A stretch of 64,000 nt of DNA from Jaltomata sinuosa. Taxonomy: Eukaryota; Streptophyta; Magnoliopsida; Solanales; Solanaceae. Shown here in pieces: positions 25,501 through 35,295 of the stretch. The stretch lies in the NCBI GenBank assembly GCA_003996215.1, contig QJPP01005188.1, positions 33,220 through 97,219 on the forward strand. Direction: 5' to 3'. The number at the start of each line of letters is the position of its first letter. The first letter of the stretch is position 1. The position numbers were made by a program, and so were the translations under genes. The notes below the pieces were generated by a model. That model saw nothing but the letters and a program-made list of their open reading frames with translations. It was not told the DNA's origin and made no database searches.

Positions 25501-28500
25501 TATGCTAGGTGGTCGAGAAAGGGGATAATAATACCACTTAGAAGTTGTAGCCTGACCCTCGAAAGAGACTGTAATCGCCACCGAAAATAAACATGTTGTG
25601 TCGGGTGATAGGAATCCCCTGTGGTCAGCTCAACAGGCTGACAGTAAGCAGAAAATGCTGAGCAAAGCACTAGCCTGAAGTTCGTAGGTACTAGCCTACT
25701 AGGACCCCTGAAAACTTTAAGTATCTTTTTGGAAATCAGGGACTAGTTTAGGGAGGTTTATGTATTCTCCCTTTAGAATAAGTAGAAGTATCCCCAAGAT
25801 GAGTGTCAAATAGATGTGTAATGGATGTGTGACCATATAAATTAGACAAGATTAAAAGTGACCACACTCACAAAAGGTGAAAGAAGGCACACATTAAGGA
25901 TAAGATGAGAAACGGTCGCTTGAAACAGTTCTTTCATATCTTGCTTCTACCTCCACCTACACTACTAGGTATGAAATAATGGTGAGGGGAGGTATTTAGG
26001 GATAAGGTAGACCTAAAATCACATAAAAAGAAGTTATCACCAAAGACCTAAAATCTATTGAAATCCATGGAGACCTAGCAAAAAATATGGCACAATCAAA
26101 GAAAAAGTTTTGTATAGGCTATACTAATTAGTTAGGATTAAGTTTTGGTAATGTTAGTTTACTTTAGGTCCAATTTTCTTCAGTCTTTTAATAAGTTAGT
26201 AGTAAATGTAGATAACGTCTAGGACATTTTATTTTGATTTTTAATTAGTATAATGTTGAACTGGGAACTGGGATGAGCATAAATGAAGCAATATCAATAG
26301 TGAGGATTTACAAAGCAATTCTAACTTGCTTGGAATTGAGGCGTTTGTTGTTGTTGTTATTTATAGCCTGCTGATGTTTCTTGTTATTGGATAGAAATCC
26401 AACAATCAATGCAGCCAGCTATTATACCAGAAAAGTCAAGAAAAAAAAAATCATCTTCATCCACACTTATCGTCATTTCTTGAGGCTACAGGTACGTTCA
26501 GAATCTAGCAGCCAATATTGTTATAACATAAACTGTCTAGAACTGAATTGGAGTTTAAAAACACAAAGAACTCATTAAAATTCCAGCGTCGCATTAACTT
26601 GGAGAACTTCTGAACTTATACAAGAAAAAAAAAGGGTAATTACTTCCTATCTAGCAGCCACTTACAAAGTGGATAAAAACTGAATGAGAAAATGTGCCAC
26701 TATTAGCCATAAAGGGCCACTAACTTCAGAAAATTAAGCAACTAACTTTGACTAAGTCTTTAGCTAGAAAATAGGAAAGCAATAAACTAATAAGTGTAAA
26801 AAATAGTAAAAACAATAAGCTGGAAGTAAAATGCCAATTGTCTAACACTCCTCCTTGGCATTTTTGTGACAAACGCCAATTCTTTGCCTCAGATCTTCAA
26901 ACCTTTCCTTTCGCAGAGACTTAGTGAAAATGTCAGCTAGCTGGTTCTCGGAAGAGCAATGAACAAGCAACACTTCATTAGATTGCTGGACTTCTCTAAT
27001 AAAATGAAACTTGATCTTGATGTGCTTAGTTCGACCATGAAACACTGGATTCTTTGAGATTGAAATTGCTGAACTGTTGTCACACCTGGTAGCTTCGGTT
27101 TGTTCATGTCCCAAGTCTTTCAACATCTTCCTTAGCCAGATAGCTTGGTTCACAGCAGATGCAGCAGCTATGTACTCAGCTTCTGCGGTTGATTGAGCTG
27201 TAGTTTCTTGTTTCCTAGAGCTCCAACTAAAACAACTTGTGCGCAAACAAAACAGATATCCAGAAGTGCTTTTGGAATCATCCATGTCGCCGCCCCAATC
27301 ACTATCAGAGTAACCAACCAGATTCATAGGCACTTCTGCCAATGCTGGAAAAAAAATTCCAAACTTGTTGGTTCCTTTAATATACCTTAACACTCTTTTA
27401 GCAGCTGTAAAGTGTGTCTCTAGGCGAATGCATGAATCTAGAGAGCAAACTTACAACAAATAGAATGTCAGGTCTGCTTGCGGTTAAATATAGAAGGCTG
27501 TCAATTAAGCTTCTATACATACTGTCATCCACTTTTTCAGAATCCTCATCATTGCCAAGTTTCACACCAGTAGAGATTGGAGTACTCACAGGTTTGCAGT
27601 CTTGCATTTTGAACCTGTTTAGAATATCCGAAATGTATTTCTGTTGGCATATAAAATTTCCATCAGTGGCCTGCAACACTTCCATGCCAAGGAAGTACTT
27701 CATGACTCCAAGATCAGTCATTTCAAAGACTTTCTCCATTTCCTCCTTGAACCTTTGGATTAGTTCAATTTTGCTTCTTGTCACAAGCATGTCATCAACA
27801 TAAATTGAGACAACTAAGGAATCACCACCAGTGACCTTCACATACAAAGTAGCTTCACTTTGACTTCTATTGAAGCCAAGTTGGATGAGATGATTGTCCA
27901 TCCTTTCGTACCATGCCCTTGGGGCTTGTTTTAGGCCATACAAGGCCTTTTTTAAGAGATAGACTTGATCCTCTTTTCCAAGAATTGAGAAACCATCAGG
28001 TTGCTCTACATAGATCTCTTCAGCGAGCAAACCATTCAAGAAAGTCGATTTGACATCAAGTTGATGAATCTGCCAGGAATTAAGAGATGCAAATGCAAGA
28101 AGAAGCTTGATTGTGTCATACCTTGCTACCGGAGCAAATGTTTCCTGGTAATCCACACCATATTGTTGTGCGCAGTGTTTTGGACGGCGAAAGGCGACAC
28201 AAGGCGACAAGGCTCTGCCTCGCCACGCGGCGAGGCGAGCGGCGAGGCGCTCGCCTTTTTGAAGTGCGGTGCCAATTAATACCAAAAAATTAAAATATTT
28301 AATTGCACATATAAATAATCAAAATCTCAATAGCAATAATATATTAGCAAATATTTCAATTCAAAAACTAAAAATAGATTGTTCATAGTAGCAAATATTT
28401 TATTAGATTGAGACGCCATTGAAATTATTGTTAATGATCAACAATTACGATATTAATTACTAATTAATATATTATATAACTAAATTAGAGAAAAAAAACA

Positions 28501-31500
28501 GAGGAACAAAAGAAGAGAAAAACAGAGGAAGAAAAGAAGAGAAAAACAGAGGAAGAAAAGAAGAGAAAAAAACAGAGGAAGAAAAGAAGAGTTAAAAAAC
28601 AGAGGAAGAAGTGAAAAATCAGAGGAAGAAGAAGAAGAAAGTAGAAAAAGAAATCAGAATATGAAGTAGAAGAAGAAAGTAGAAGAAGAAATAGAAAAAG
28701 AGTTACTTACCTATGGAGAAGTCGGACTGTCGGAGACTCGCTGGAGCTGGCCGGCCGGAGTTGCAGTCGCCGCCGGAGTCTGAACTCTGAAGTTGTTGCG
28801 TCTGAGTTACCCGTCGCCGCAGTCACAAGGTTTCAAGGTAAATATGGAAACAAGCCTAAAAATACTTTTATCTCTTAAAAAACCCTAATTTTTTTAAAAA
28901 AATTAAAAGGCGTCGCCTTTTATCGCCGTCGCCGTCGCCTCGCCACATCGCCATGGCGTCGCCTTTTCGATCTGCAGTCGCCACGCAGCCTGGAGGCGAG
29001 ATGTCGTCGCCTCGCCTCGCCACGTCGCTAAGGCGATAAGGCGATAAGGCGATCGCCTTTAATAACACTGGTTGTGCGTATCCCTTCACCACCAATCTAG
29101 CCTTATGTTTGCAAGTTGAGCCATTAGGATTGAGTTTTGTCTTGAAAATCCATTTTACACCAATCACCTTGCGATTTCTAGGCCTATCAACGAGTTGCCA
29201 GGTTCCATTATTCTCAATCATGTCTAGTTCAGCTTGCATAGCTCTCCTCCTTCCTTGAGAGTCTTTTGCTTCGGCATATCTTGTTGGTTCAGAGATAACC
29301 AAATTACACCGCTGATAGACATCTTTTAAGGCTCTGGTGACCCGTACGTCATCCACTAGTTCATCTTCTGCAAGTTGAGGCTGCTCTTTTGAAAACAAAT
29401 CAGAATAAGAGTTCTTCTGATTTTTCCAATCCCAAGTAGCTGCTTCATCAAACTTCACTTCTCTACTGAGAATTAATTTTTCTGTATTCAAACGGAAATC
29501 CTGTAGCCTTTGGACGATGAACCATAGCCTATAAATATGCCCTTCTAAGCCTTGTTGTCTAGCTTACTCCTTTTAGGTTCTGGAACTTGATAATTGCATA
29601 TACACCCAAAGATTCTGAGATGATGTACTGATGGTTTGTTTCCACACCAAGCTTCATATGGAGTCATGTCCTGCAAGGCCTTAGTGGGCAATCTGTTGAG
29701 CAAATATACTGAGGTATTGACTGCCTCCGCCCAAAACTGATTTGGGATCTTTGTTTCAAGCAAAAGACACCTGGCCATCTCCATTACAGTCTTGTTCTTC
29801 CTTTCTGACACGCCATTTTGTTGTGGAGTGTATGGTAATGTCAATTGGCGTTCAATACCTGTGCTATTACAAAACTCCACAAACTGAGCAGAAGTATATT
29901 CTCCTCCATTGTCAGACCTTAAAGCTTTAATACTGAGATTACATTGATTTTCTACTAAAGCTTTAAATTGTTTAAAAACATTAAAGACTTCACTCTTCAG
30001 TTTAATGAAATAAACCCAACACATTCGGGTGCAGTCATCAATAAAAAGGAGAAAATACTTGTTACCACTCATGGAATCTGTTTTCATTGGGCCACACACG
30101 TCCGTATGAATGAGCTGAAGTTTCTGATTAGCTCTCCATACTTGATTTGCTTGAAATGGCAGTTTTGTTTGCTTTCCCTGCTGACAGGTTTCACAAACTT
30201 GAGCATTAGAAAGAAATTCAGGCATATTTTCCACTAATTCCTTCCCTTTCATCTCCGCGATGCTTCTCTGATTGAAGTGACCAAACCTTTTGTGCCATAG
30301 GTTTGTACAAGTTTGTGAAGTACTAGTATAAGCCTGCTCGGTTACTTTGTCCCAATCAACTGAAAACATTTTGTTGCTCATCTTGACACAAAATAATTCT
30401 ACTCCAGAAGGGTCAGAAACAACACATTCACGAGTCTTAAAATGCAGTGAATAATTATTTTCAAGCATTTGTCCAACACTCAACAAATTTTGACTCATAT
30501 CAGGTGTGTACAAAACATCAGGAATAGTTTTGATACCTGATATTGTTGAGATAGTCATTGTACCTCTGCCTTTGACTTCTACGGCCTCACCATTTCCCAC
30601 TTTTACTTTGGATTTGTAAGTATCATCAAGAAGTCTGAACATTTCAGCATCATTGCACAAGTGATGTCTGCAGCCACTATCGAGAAGCCAAGAATCGGAG
30701 GATTCATTGGTTGAAAAGTACGAAACTGCAAAGAGTTGCTCCTCAAATGCATCAGCAGCTTCGGCTAGTTGTGCTTGTAAAGCTCCAGAGGCCTTTACTT
30801 TAGATTTGCAAACCTTGGATATGTGCCCCGTCTTCTTACAATTGCCGCATATAGCATCGGCTCTCCACCAGCAGTACTTTTCCAGATGTGTTCTCTTTTT
30901 GCAATGTTTGCACGGAGGAAACTTCTGCTTTACATCTCCAATGTTGTTTCCACCATCATGCTTGCCTTTATTCTTTTGGTTGAACTGCTGCTTTCCTTTA
31001 CCAGAGTATTGCTTTTGCACAGAGAAAGGTCCTTCAGTGAACTTGTCCCGTCTCATGGACCTTCTTTGTTCTTGTGCTTGAAGAGCACTCATAAGTTCAC
31101 CTAATGAGAGTGTGCTTAGATCCTTGGATTCTTCAAGAGAGGAAATCTTAGATTCAAACCTCCAAGGAAGAGTCACAAGAACTTTCTCCACAATCCGTTT
31201 GTCTGTAAATTCTTCGCCAATAAGTCTAATATTATTAACAATTAAGGAGATTCGATCAGCATACTTACTGATTGTTTCATCCTCCTGCATATTCAGGGAC
31301 TCAAACTCTCTTTTCAGGTTCAACACTTGCATTTGACGTGTTCTATCACTGCCTTGATATTCTTCTTTCAACCTATCCCAAGCCTATTTTGCTGTTTTAC
31401 AAGCCATGATTCTATAGAACACGGAATCTGCCACAGCATTCTGCATAAGCGACTTGGCTTTAGATTTCTTTGCCTTCTCTTCACTGTTGGATTTGATCTG

Positions 31501-34039
31501 AGCCAAGGTAGGATTTGCTGGTAGAGCAGCAACTGGTCTATCTTCCGTCACAATTTCCCAGAGTTCATAGGCTTCCAGAAAAGCTTACATCTTCACAGAC
31601 CAGATTTGGTAATTTTCACCGGTGAAAGTGAATGGTGGATTTAAAGGTAGGCTGCTGGATGTCATTTGTGTTGTAGGTTAAAACTTTTGGTCCTGTAAGA
31701 TCAACTAGAGGCTCTGATGCCACTGTTATAACATAAACTGTCTAGAACTGAATTGGAGTTTAAAAACACAAAGAACTCATTAAAATTCCAGCGTCGCATT
31801 AACTTGGAGAACTTCTGAACTTATACAAGAAACAAAAGGGTAACTACTTCCTATCTAGCAGCCACTTACAAAGTGGATAAAAACTGAATGAGAAAATGTG
31901 CCACTAACAGCCATAAAGGGCCACTAACTTCAGAAAATTAAGCAACAAACTTTGACTAAGTCTTTAGCTAGAAAATAGGAAAGCAATAAACTAATAAGTG
32001 TAAAAAATAGTAAAAACAATAAGCTGGAAGTAAAATGCCAATTGTCTAACAAATACTACTCAAAATTCAAGAATCATGATGACTTACAAGGAAGAGAAGG
32101 AAATACTTGTAGTTTAATGCTCCAACGCAGTTGACAACCCACACACAATGATGGTCCATCTTTAGCACACACCTTCCACCTAAAACAGGGAAGCAGACAC
32201 AATTCAATCTCAAACGAAATCTTTTAACCAAAATCATCATTATGGTGAAAAAACAAGAACTCACAAACAGAACAGTGATGGCACCGAGGAGGTTTTAACT
32301 GGTTGCACTTTCTACAAAAACGTATTCTTGGATTCCCTGAGTCAGTTGGTGAAGCCCCGAATTCTGATGTGGTCAACGGATCAGCTTCCCCTCTTTCTTC
32401 ATCCAACTCTGGCCTCCAATTTGGAGGCACACTACCAGGATCAGTAAAAACAACAGAAAAGTAACACCACAGAAGCATCACCAACTGCAACCATCACAAA
32501 TATGTACTTTTAGCTACTTAGTATAACTTCTATTCCATCCAGAGTCCCACTCAGCTCTGTAACAGAACTTGATAACAAAGACGAATTTAAAGTCTCTCAA
32601 ACTTTTCTTTCTAACTTTTCTTTATCAGTTGGCACAAGCGTTTAACCCTTGTCAATACCTTCCATTAGACAACAACAACAACAACAACAACATACCCAGT
32701 ATAGTCGGGAGGTAGAGTGTACGCAGTCCGTACCACTACCTCAGAGGTGAGGTAGAGAGGTTGTTTCCGATTAGGGATGGCAATGGGGCGGGGCGGGTTT
32801 GGGCATGTGGGGGTGCGGGGCGGGTTAATTTTTTTTGAAAAAATCTTTGCGGGTTGTGGGGCGGGGGCGGGTTACTCTTTTAAAAAGCTACTTAATCACC
32901 TAAAGGTCATCATTTGGATTTACAACTATCCTAATGTCTAACTGAGCTTCACATTACTTCCTTAAATCTCTTCCCAAAATTTAAATTTCATTATTAGCAT
33001 TTTGTTTCGTTGTTTTCAAACAAGGGAATGAGAAGTAAATATATGTTGTGTTGCTTTATAAGCACACAATGATACAGATATGAGATATAGTATTGTAAAA
33101 TTAGGTTGGATAATGTTTTTTTTCTTTTGGTACAGGTAATGTTTTTCTTTTTTGCCACAAAATATATAATATGTTCAGTTGAGTTAAATTATGAATTGTC
33201 ATACACTGGGATACTATTTTCCTCTGTTTTCCTTTTCTTTTTGGTATTCTCTGTGCTACTTTTCTGGGTGAAACATTGCATGAATATGATTTTGAAGTCT
33301 AATGATATTTGTGATTATATTGAATCTTAACTAAAAAGAGACCACTTGTATCAAATTAACAAAATGAAAAAGAAAATATTCATGCGGGGGGCGGGGCGGG
33401 GCGGGGCGGGTAAGTGCGGGTTTGGTGCAGTGCAGGTGAGCGCGGGTAAAAATGTTATGCGGGGCGAGGCAGGGTAGGTTGAAATTTTGCGGGTTAAGAT
33501 AGAACCCGCCCCATTGCCATCCCTATTTCCGATAGACCCCCGGCTCAAGGCAAAGACATAGTAAAAGAACAAGAAACAATAGGAAGAAATAAAATCCACA
33601 TCTTAACTAGCAAAACTTAACTACATCTTACATAAGCACATTATCCACAGGATTCGAATTAGGGATCACTAAGAAAAAAAATTACTTTTCAATTTCCCAA
33701 GTTTCAACTCTAACAAATTCCCTTATGATTGTATGTTTGAACCGCCCCTAAAAACCCATAAAATCATCAATTTTTTTTATCAACAAAGCATTCAAACACT
33801 CGAGAATTTTGCGAGAAAATTACCAGACAATGGAATAAGACAAGTACTGAAAGAGCGATGAGGGCATCAAGGAGACCACCACTACTGGCAAGGGAGGGAC
33901 CATAATTGGTTAAAACGACGGCGTAATAGGTAACTCCGACAACACCGAGAACCAAAAGGATCATGATCGAACCAAGCCCTCGCAAGGCAGTACAGAATCT
34001 GAACACGTTCCATGCCATTACAGCTCCCGATCTATACAT
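13476..34039 (-). CDS. DHHC-type protein S-acyltransferase, PAT13/PAT14-like (seven exons, full gene)
   Basis: This enzyme attaches palmitate to cysteines of target proteins at plant membranes. The spliced product is 308 aa, and all introns are GT-AG with phases that close. Visible features are two N-terminal membrane helices (about residues 20-45 and 55-85) and a cysteine-rich domain (CRKCNQLKPPRCHHCSVC). The catalytic DHHC lies at residues 154-157 in KMDHHCVWVVNCVG. Two further helices lie near 173-195 and 218-238, followed by TTIE (TTxE motif, 243-246) and a C-terminal NFEQVFG motif. The start at 34,039 (MYRSGAV-MAWNVF) is preferred because Arabidopsis PAT14, as I remember it, has a similar short extension; 34,018 is the alternative. 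Length matches that family. Introns are 1,339, 85, 14,579, 83, 193 and 3,358 bp. The gene appears intact. Confidence 0.93.
15225..16048 (+). mobile_element. 5'-truncated RTE-clade LINE, 3' end, in intron 6
   Basis: The true frame reads DEDVTHRIREGWANWRL, CDKKVPLKLEGKFYR, then MRMLRWMCGHIRRNKIKNED. This is the C-terminal part of the RT protein seen at 40,880-41,310, with an internal deletion near 15,520. The 3' end has the ACAAGGTAGAGGTAAGGTCT block and a CACTGGGTATG-(GTTGTT)n tail, as at 41,602-41,729. It is antisense to the host gene. Confidence 0.8.
16199..16451. mobile_element. MITE with CTCCCTCCG-type ends in intron 6
   Basis: The left end TACTACTTCCGATGTTTCAA pairs imperfectly with the reversed right end TACTCCCTCCGTTTCAA. 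The interior carries AGACCACAAGATTCAAAGTC, which recurs as fragments at 18,590-18,725, 24,837-25,417 and 42,198-42,335. No clear target-site duplication. Confidence 0.55.
16957..17022 (-). CDS. acyltransferase exon 6
   Basis: A 66-bp exon encoding AYEKKTSPKWRYDLGRKR then NFEQ. Acceptor TTTCAG|GCATAT; donor CAG|GTTAGA. It is followed by the 3.4-kb intron 6. Confidence 0.9.
17216..17301 (-). CDS. acyltransferase exon 5
   Basis: Acceptor ATCGCAG|TCTTG; encodes (V)LNLAFALSVLGFLIMHI to SANTTTIE, the fourth helix and the TTxE motif. The donor is GAG|GTACTC, phase 0. Confidence 0.92.
17385..17508 (-). CDS. acyltransferase exon 4
   Basis: Acceptor ACTGCAG|TTCTAT; encodes FYTFLETTVVTL to GTLATTFLAF, the third membrane helix and the following loop. 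The donor is G|GTATGG, phase 1. It lies 14.6 kb from exon 3. Confidence 0.92.
17930..18482. repeat. probable MITE in intron 3
   Basis: Both edges carry self-complementary AAATCATG/CATGATTT motifs. The right edge reads GGCATGTCCATACGGCCCTT, a form found at ends of common Solanaceae MITEs. Exact termini and duplication were not resolved. Confidence 0.4.
18483..19057. other. intron sequence with a MITE fragment
   Basis: 18,590-18,725 resembles the CTCCCTCCG MITE family (block CTAAGACCACGAACTTCAAA). An open frame at 18,913-19,134 has a charged composition but no recognisable domain and runs into the hAT terminus, so I do not call it a gene. Confidence 0.45.
19790..21060 (-). pseudogene. hAT transposase C-terminal half, left arm
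   Basis: Minus-strand pieces encode IPQIYLTASLFNP and LLEWWRTHNMTFKKL, then the dimerisation-region motif IQASSVPSEGAFS and EHRYSLANDSSEM. This is the hATC region of plant hAT transposases. Stops and frameshifts near 20,000, 20,450 and 20,710 break it. The BED finger and N-terminal catalytic part are absent. Confidence 0.8.
21262..22621 (+). pseudogene. hAT transposase C-terminal half, right arm
   Basis: This mirrors the left arm: DTHIYNLVVRDDIEMY, ATRWNSLYEMLDVAYVY, IPQIYLTICLFNP, LLEWWRTRGKTFKKL, IQASSVSLEDAFSAA and EHRYSLAKHN. Frameshifts near 21,540, 21,730 and 22,430 break it. It differs from the left arm by many substitutions, so the two arms have evolved separately for some time. Confidence 0.8.
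22912..23349. mobile_element. 438-bp palindromic MITE inside the right hAT arm
   Basis: The ends CGAAAAAGGGTCATATTTG and (reversed) CGGAAAAGGGTCATATTTA extend into inverted repeats of about 170-200 bp. The left hAT arm has the uninterrupted site (AAACATAAATAGTC on the mirrored strand), so this is a later insertion. Flanks AAAAATAAA and AAAAATAGT suggest a 7-9 bp duplication. Confidence 0.75.
23806..24836. other. intron 3 sequence with no recognised feature
   Basis: C-run at about 23,848, pyrimidine-rich tracts at 23,950-24,020, and short frames without domain character. I see no element ends or coding exon here. Confidence 0.5.
24837..25417. mobile_element. CTCCCTCCG-family MITE, interrupted
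   Basis: The left part (24,837-24,961) carries, reversed, the accents of the 16,199 MITE family. The right part ends GTGAGACACATATTTT then CGAGGGAGTA. Removing the hAT insertion at 24,962-25,330 and one duplication joins the halves. Confidence 0.5.
24962..25330. mobile_element. 369-bp non-autonomous hAT MITE with perfect 8-bp TSD
   Basis: Ends CAGTGTTATCAAACGC and (reversed) CAGCGTTATCAAAAGC are flanked by GTTACTAC on both sides (24,954-24,961 and 25,331-25,338). An 8-bp duplication with CAGTG-type ends is diagnostic of hAT. It belongs to the same terminal type as 28,173-29,070. Confidence 0.85.
25418..25759. other. intron 3 sequence, unclassified
   Basis: Moderate GC, no open frame with domain character. 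The stretch 25,540-25,740 looks like non-coding repeat sequence but I could not match it to anything else in the window. Confidence 0.4.
25760..26365 (+). mobile_element. strongly decayed RTE-like LINE 3' remnant
   Basis: The segment 25,800-25,930 still shows a decayed version of the RTE C-terminus (an ATGGATGTGTGACCATA block, then KDKMRNGRLKQF-like coding). 26,325-26,361 is a CTTGGAATTGAGGCG block followed by a (GTT)n tail. It is much more diverged than the copies at 15,225 and 38,498. Confidence 0.5.
26519..26847 (-). repeat. copia 3' LTR
   Basis: 329 bp; starts TGTTATAACATAAACTG and ends CCAATTGTCTAACA on the plus strand. Differs from the other LTR mainly at a poly-A run near 26,625 and at 26,700-26,735. 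Confidence 0.9.
28173..29070. mobile_element. 898-bp hAT MITE inserted in the copia RT, perfect 8-bp TSD
   Basis: Ends CAGTGTTTTGGACGGCG and (reversed) CAGTGTTATTAAAGGCGA are flanked by GTTGTGCG at 28,165-28,172 and 29,071-29,078. Both subterminal regions are packed with GGCGA/TCGCC repeats in opposite orientation. Removing the element and one duplication leaves the copia RT frame continuous. No transposase is encoded. Confidence 0.92.
28490..28715 (+). repeat. GA-rich tandem repeat within the hAT MITE
   Basis: Imperfect copies of an AGAGGAAGAAAAGAAGAG-type unit, roughly 23-26 bp, decaying toward simple GAA repeats. It is the purine-rich core of the nested hAT element. Confidence 0.7.
31711..31722 (-). 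other. copia primer-binding site
   Basis: Minus strand TGGCATCAGAGC, one base from the LTR. It matches the initiator tRNA-Met PBS with one substitution relative to the gypsy site at 3,407. Confidence 0.85.
31724..32051 (-). repeat. copia 5' LTR
   Basis: 328 bp, same ends as its partner. It finishes 36 bp before the exon 3 donor of the acyltransferase, so the copia promoter lies just downstream of a host exon in the same direction. Confidence 0.9.
32088..32179 (-). CDS. acyltransferase exon 3 (DHHC catalytic exon)
   Basis: Acceptor TTTTAG|GTGGAAGG; completes the split Cys and encodes GRCVLKMDHHCVWVV to YKYFLLFL. The donor CTT|GTAAGT opens the 14.6-kb intron 3. A copia LTR ends at 32,051, only 36 bp inside this intron. 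Confidence 0.93.
32265..32484 (-). CDS. acyltransferase exon 2
   Basis: Acceptor TTGCAG|TTGGTG; residues LVMLLWCYFSVVFTDPG through the first half of the cysteine-rich domain. The donor is T|GTGAGT, splitting the Cys codon after CHHCSV (phase 1). It contains the DPG motif just after helix 2, typical of this family. Confidence 0.92.
32669..33552 (-). mobile_element. RTE LINE / SINE 3' end in intron 1, interrupted
   Basis: The minus strand ends in a GTTGTT tail at 32,669-32,691 preceded by ACTGGGTATG. Upstream is the ACCTCTGAGGTAGTGGTACG block found at the LINE 3' ends (41,640 and 15,955). The upstream part (CCGGGGGTCTATCGGAAA) continues only past the MITE at 32,772-33,525. It may be a SINE or a very short truncated LINE, since Solanaceae SINEs share this tail. 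Confidence 0.65.
32772..33525. mobile_element. 754-bp hAT MITE with perfect 8-bp TSD in intron 1
   Basis: Ends TAGGGATGGCAATGGGGCGG and its reverse complement at the right are flanked by TTTCCGAT on both sides (32,764-32,771 and 33,526-33,533). Subterminal GGGGCGGGGCGGG repeats; AT-rich core without transposase. The TIR resembles that of the 19,058 palindrome (TAGGGCTGGCAATGGGT). Confidence 0.9.
33824..34039 (-). CDS. acyltransferase exon 1
   Basis: Encodes residues 1-72, from MYRSGAVMAWNVFRF through the first helix to VLVLFHCL. The donor is CTG|GTAATT at 33,823, phase 0. The frame stays open upstream to 34,171, but that stretch reads like leader sequence and I treat it as 5' UTR. Confidence 0.9.
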
Positions 34040-34929
34040 AATAAAAATACACTGAAAATCAAACGACACAAAAACAAAAAATGGTGTGAAATTTTCTTGG
34101 AGAAATTCTTTAGGGTTTATGGATTCCAGGTATGTAAAAGTGGAATCATGATGGAGTGAAATACTGAGCAAGAAGGATTATTGGTGCTCTGCTCTTGGGA
34201 GGGATAATATTGAGATTATTATTCAAACCGAGTTAAATGACTTGCAGTGGTCAAGCTGGGAAAATTTCAACACCTAATGGTACTAATAATTTAAGATGAG
34301 AGGTCTATTAAGGCAATTTTATTGTATCAGAAGAAAGTACACTTTCCAATTTTCATTGGTCATGGATGATGATGAAAACCATCTAGAAGGTCATGTTATA
34401 TTGGCTCTAGCATGCGCAAATAACCTACTCCGACGTTTTTCTATTATAATGATCACCCGTCTCAATACGGCCCAATATATGTTATTTCTATTTCTTAATT
34501 TATACGATACAAATAAAATTTAAAGAGTTGATCAAATTTTTTAGAAAAAATTACTTAACTAGGTAAACATAAATAGTATAACTACTCAACACAGCTATAG
34601 TTTTAAAAAATTACGTAACTCAATAAGATTTTCCTTTTTCTTAACAAATTTTTATATTAAGATACACTCCTCACTCACTCTAATTTCTCATATTAAGATA
34701 CACTCTTCACTCACCTGTATTTTATAAAATAAAAAAAACCTCAAATAAAAGGAATCTCATTATCCCCGGACCATAGCCACCGCAGACCCCTTCTCCGTCA
34801 CCATCTTCACTATGAAGCCCCATCCCCCACCAGATCCCACCCTCCCCTCCCCTCCCCCATTCTATTGGGTAATCTTGAATGTGCTAAAGACTGAATCTGT
34901 ATAGTGTGGTAAATTGTTAAGAAGTACTG
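34040..34929. other. upstream region of the acyltransferase gene
   Basis: This should hold the 5' UTR and promoter of the minus-strand gene. I see no convincing TATA box at a fixed distance. AT-rich blocks near 34,205-34,300 and a C-rich block near 34,790-34,860 stand out, but nothing can be assigned. Confidence 0.4.
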
Positions 34930-35085
34930 TAATGGTGGAGGCACAGTCATGAAACTACCAGAAAGGGAAGCAATCCACGATTGGAGTCACCCCATGATCA
35001 AGTCTTGGATATGCCAGTAACCCCAACTGTTGAAATCAGGCAGCATCAGTATTCAAATGGTGGGATAAGTTCTTTGGTGTCACCA
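34930..35085 (+). pseudogene. coding-like fragment of unknown origin
   Basis: Two adjoining frames look protein-like: TVMKLPEREAIHDWSHPMIK, then after a shift MPVTPTVEIRQHQYSNGG. It may be a captured exon of a host gene carried by a mobile element. No family recognised; low confidence. Confidence 0.25.
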
Positions 35086-35295
35086 AATACGACTCTTCCT
35101 CTCCTCCGGCGAACCCTTATCCGAACTCCTCTCCTTCTCTTCTCCATCTCCGACCGCTACTGCTTTGATTAGCTATTGGTAAATCAACCACTATCACTGG
35201 ACAGCAAATTCGATGCCCCGCTCCGTCTATTTCTCCACTCAAAAAATTCGAAAATCCCAACTCAATATCTCTCCAACAGAGTCAAGAAGACTATT

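Larger units (their letters stand above)
26842..31665 (-). pseudogene. copia gag-pol polyprotein, broken
   Basis: Start MTSSSLPLNPPFTFTGENY at 31,665. Order: Gag; two zinc knuckles (CKHCKKRTHLEKYC and CGNCKKTGHISKVC); protease (LLDSGCRHHLCND); integrase (LWHKRFGHFN, CETCQQGK, HTDVCGPM, RSDNGGEY); RT (YVDDMLVT); RNase H (GYSDSDWGGD, TAEAEYIAAASA). Lesions: stops at 31,585-31,587 and 31,384-31,386, a stop and frameshift near 29,545-29,490, the hAT insertion at 28,173, and a frameshift near 27,400. A 608-codon stretch (29,548-31,371) is still open. Confidence 0.92.
26519..32051 (-). mobile_element. Ty1/copia retrotransposon in intron 3, with a nested hAT
   Basis: Nearly identical LTRs (26,519-26,847 and 31,724-32,051; about five substitutions and one indel by eye) have TG...CA ends. 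Flanks AATAT and AATAC form a 5-bp duplication with one mismatch. The PBS lies next to the right-hand LTR, so transcription is on the minus strand, the same sense as the host gene. The coding region is complete in domain order but broken. The high LTR identity makes it one of the younger insertions here. Confidence 0.92.

Noticed and set aside
29742..31336. Plus-strand frames within the copia element
   Set aside because: They are antisense shadows of the copia gag-pol frame, which has clear motifs.
34040..34171. N-terminal extension of the acyltransferase to the in-frame ATG at 34,171
   Set aside because: The extra residues are not conserved-looking and lie in leader-like sequence; the start at 34,039 is preferred.
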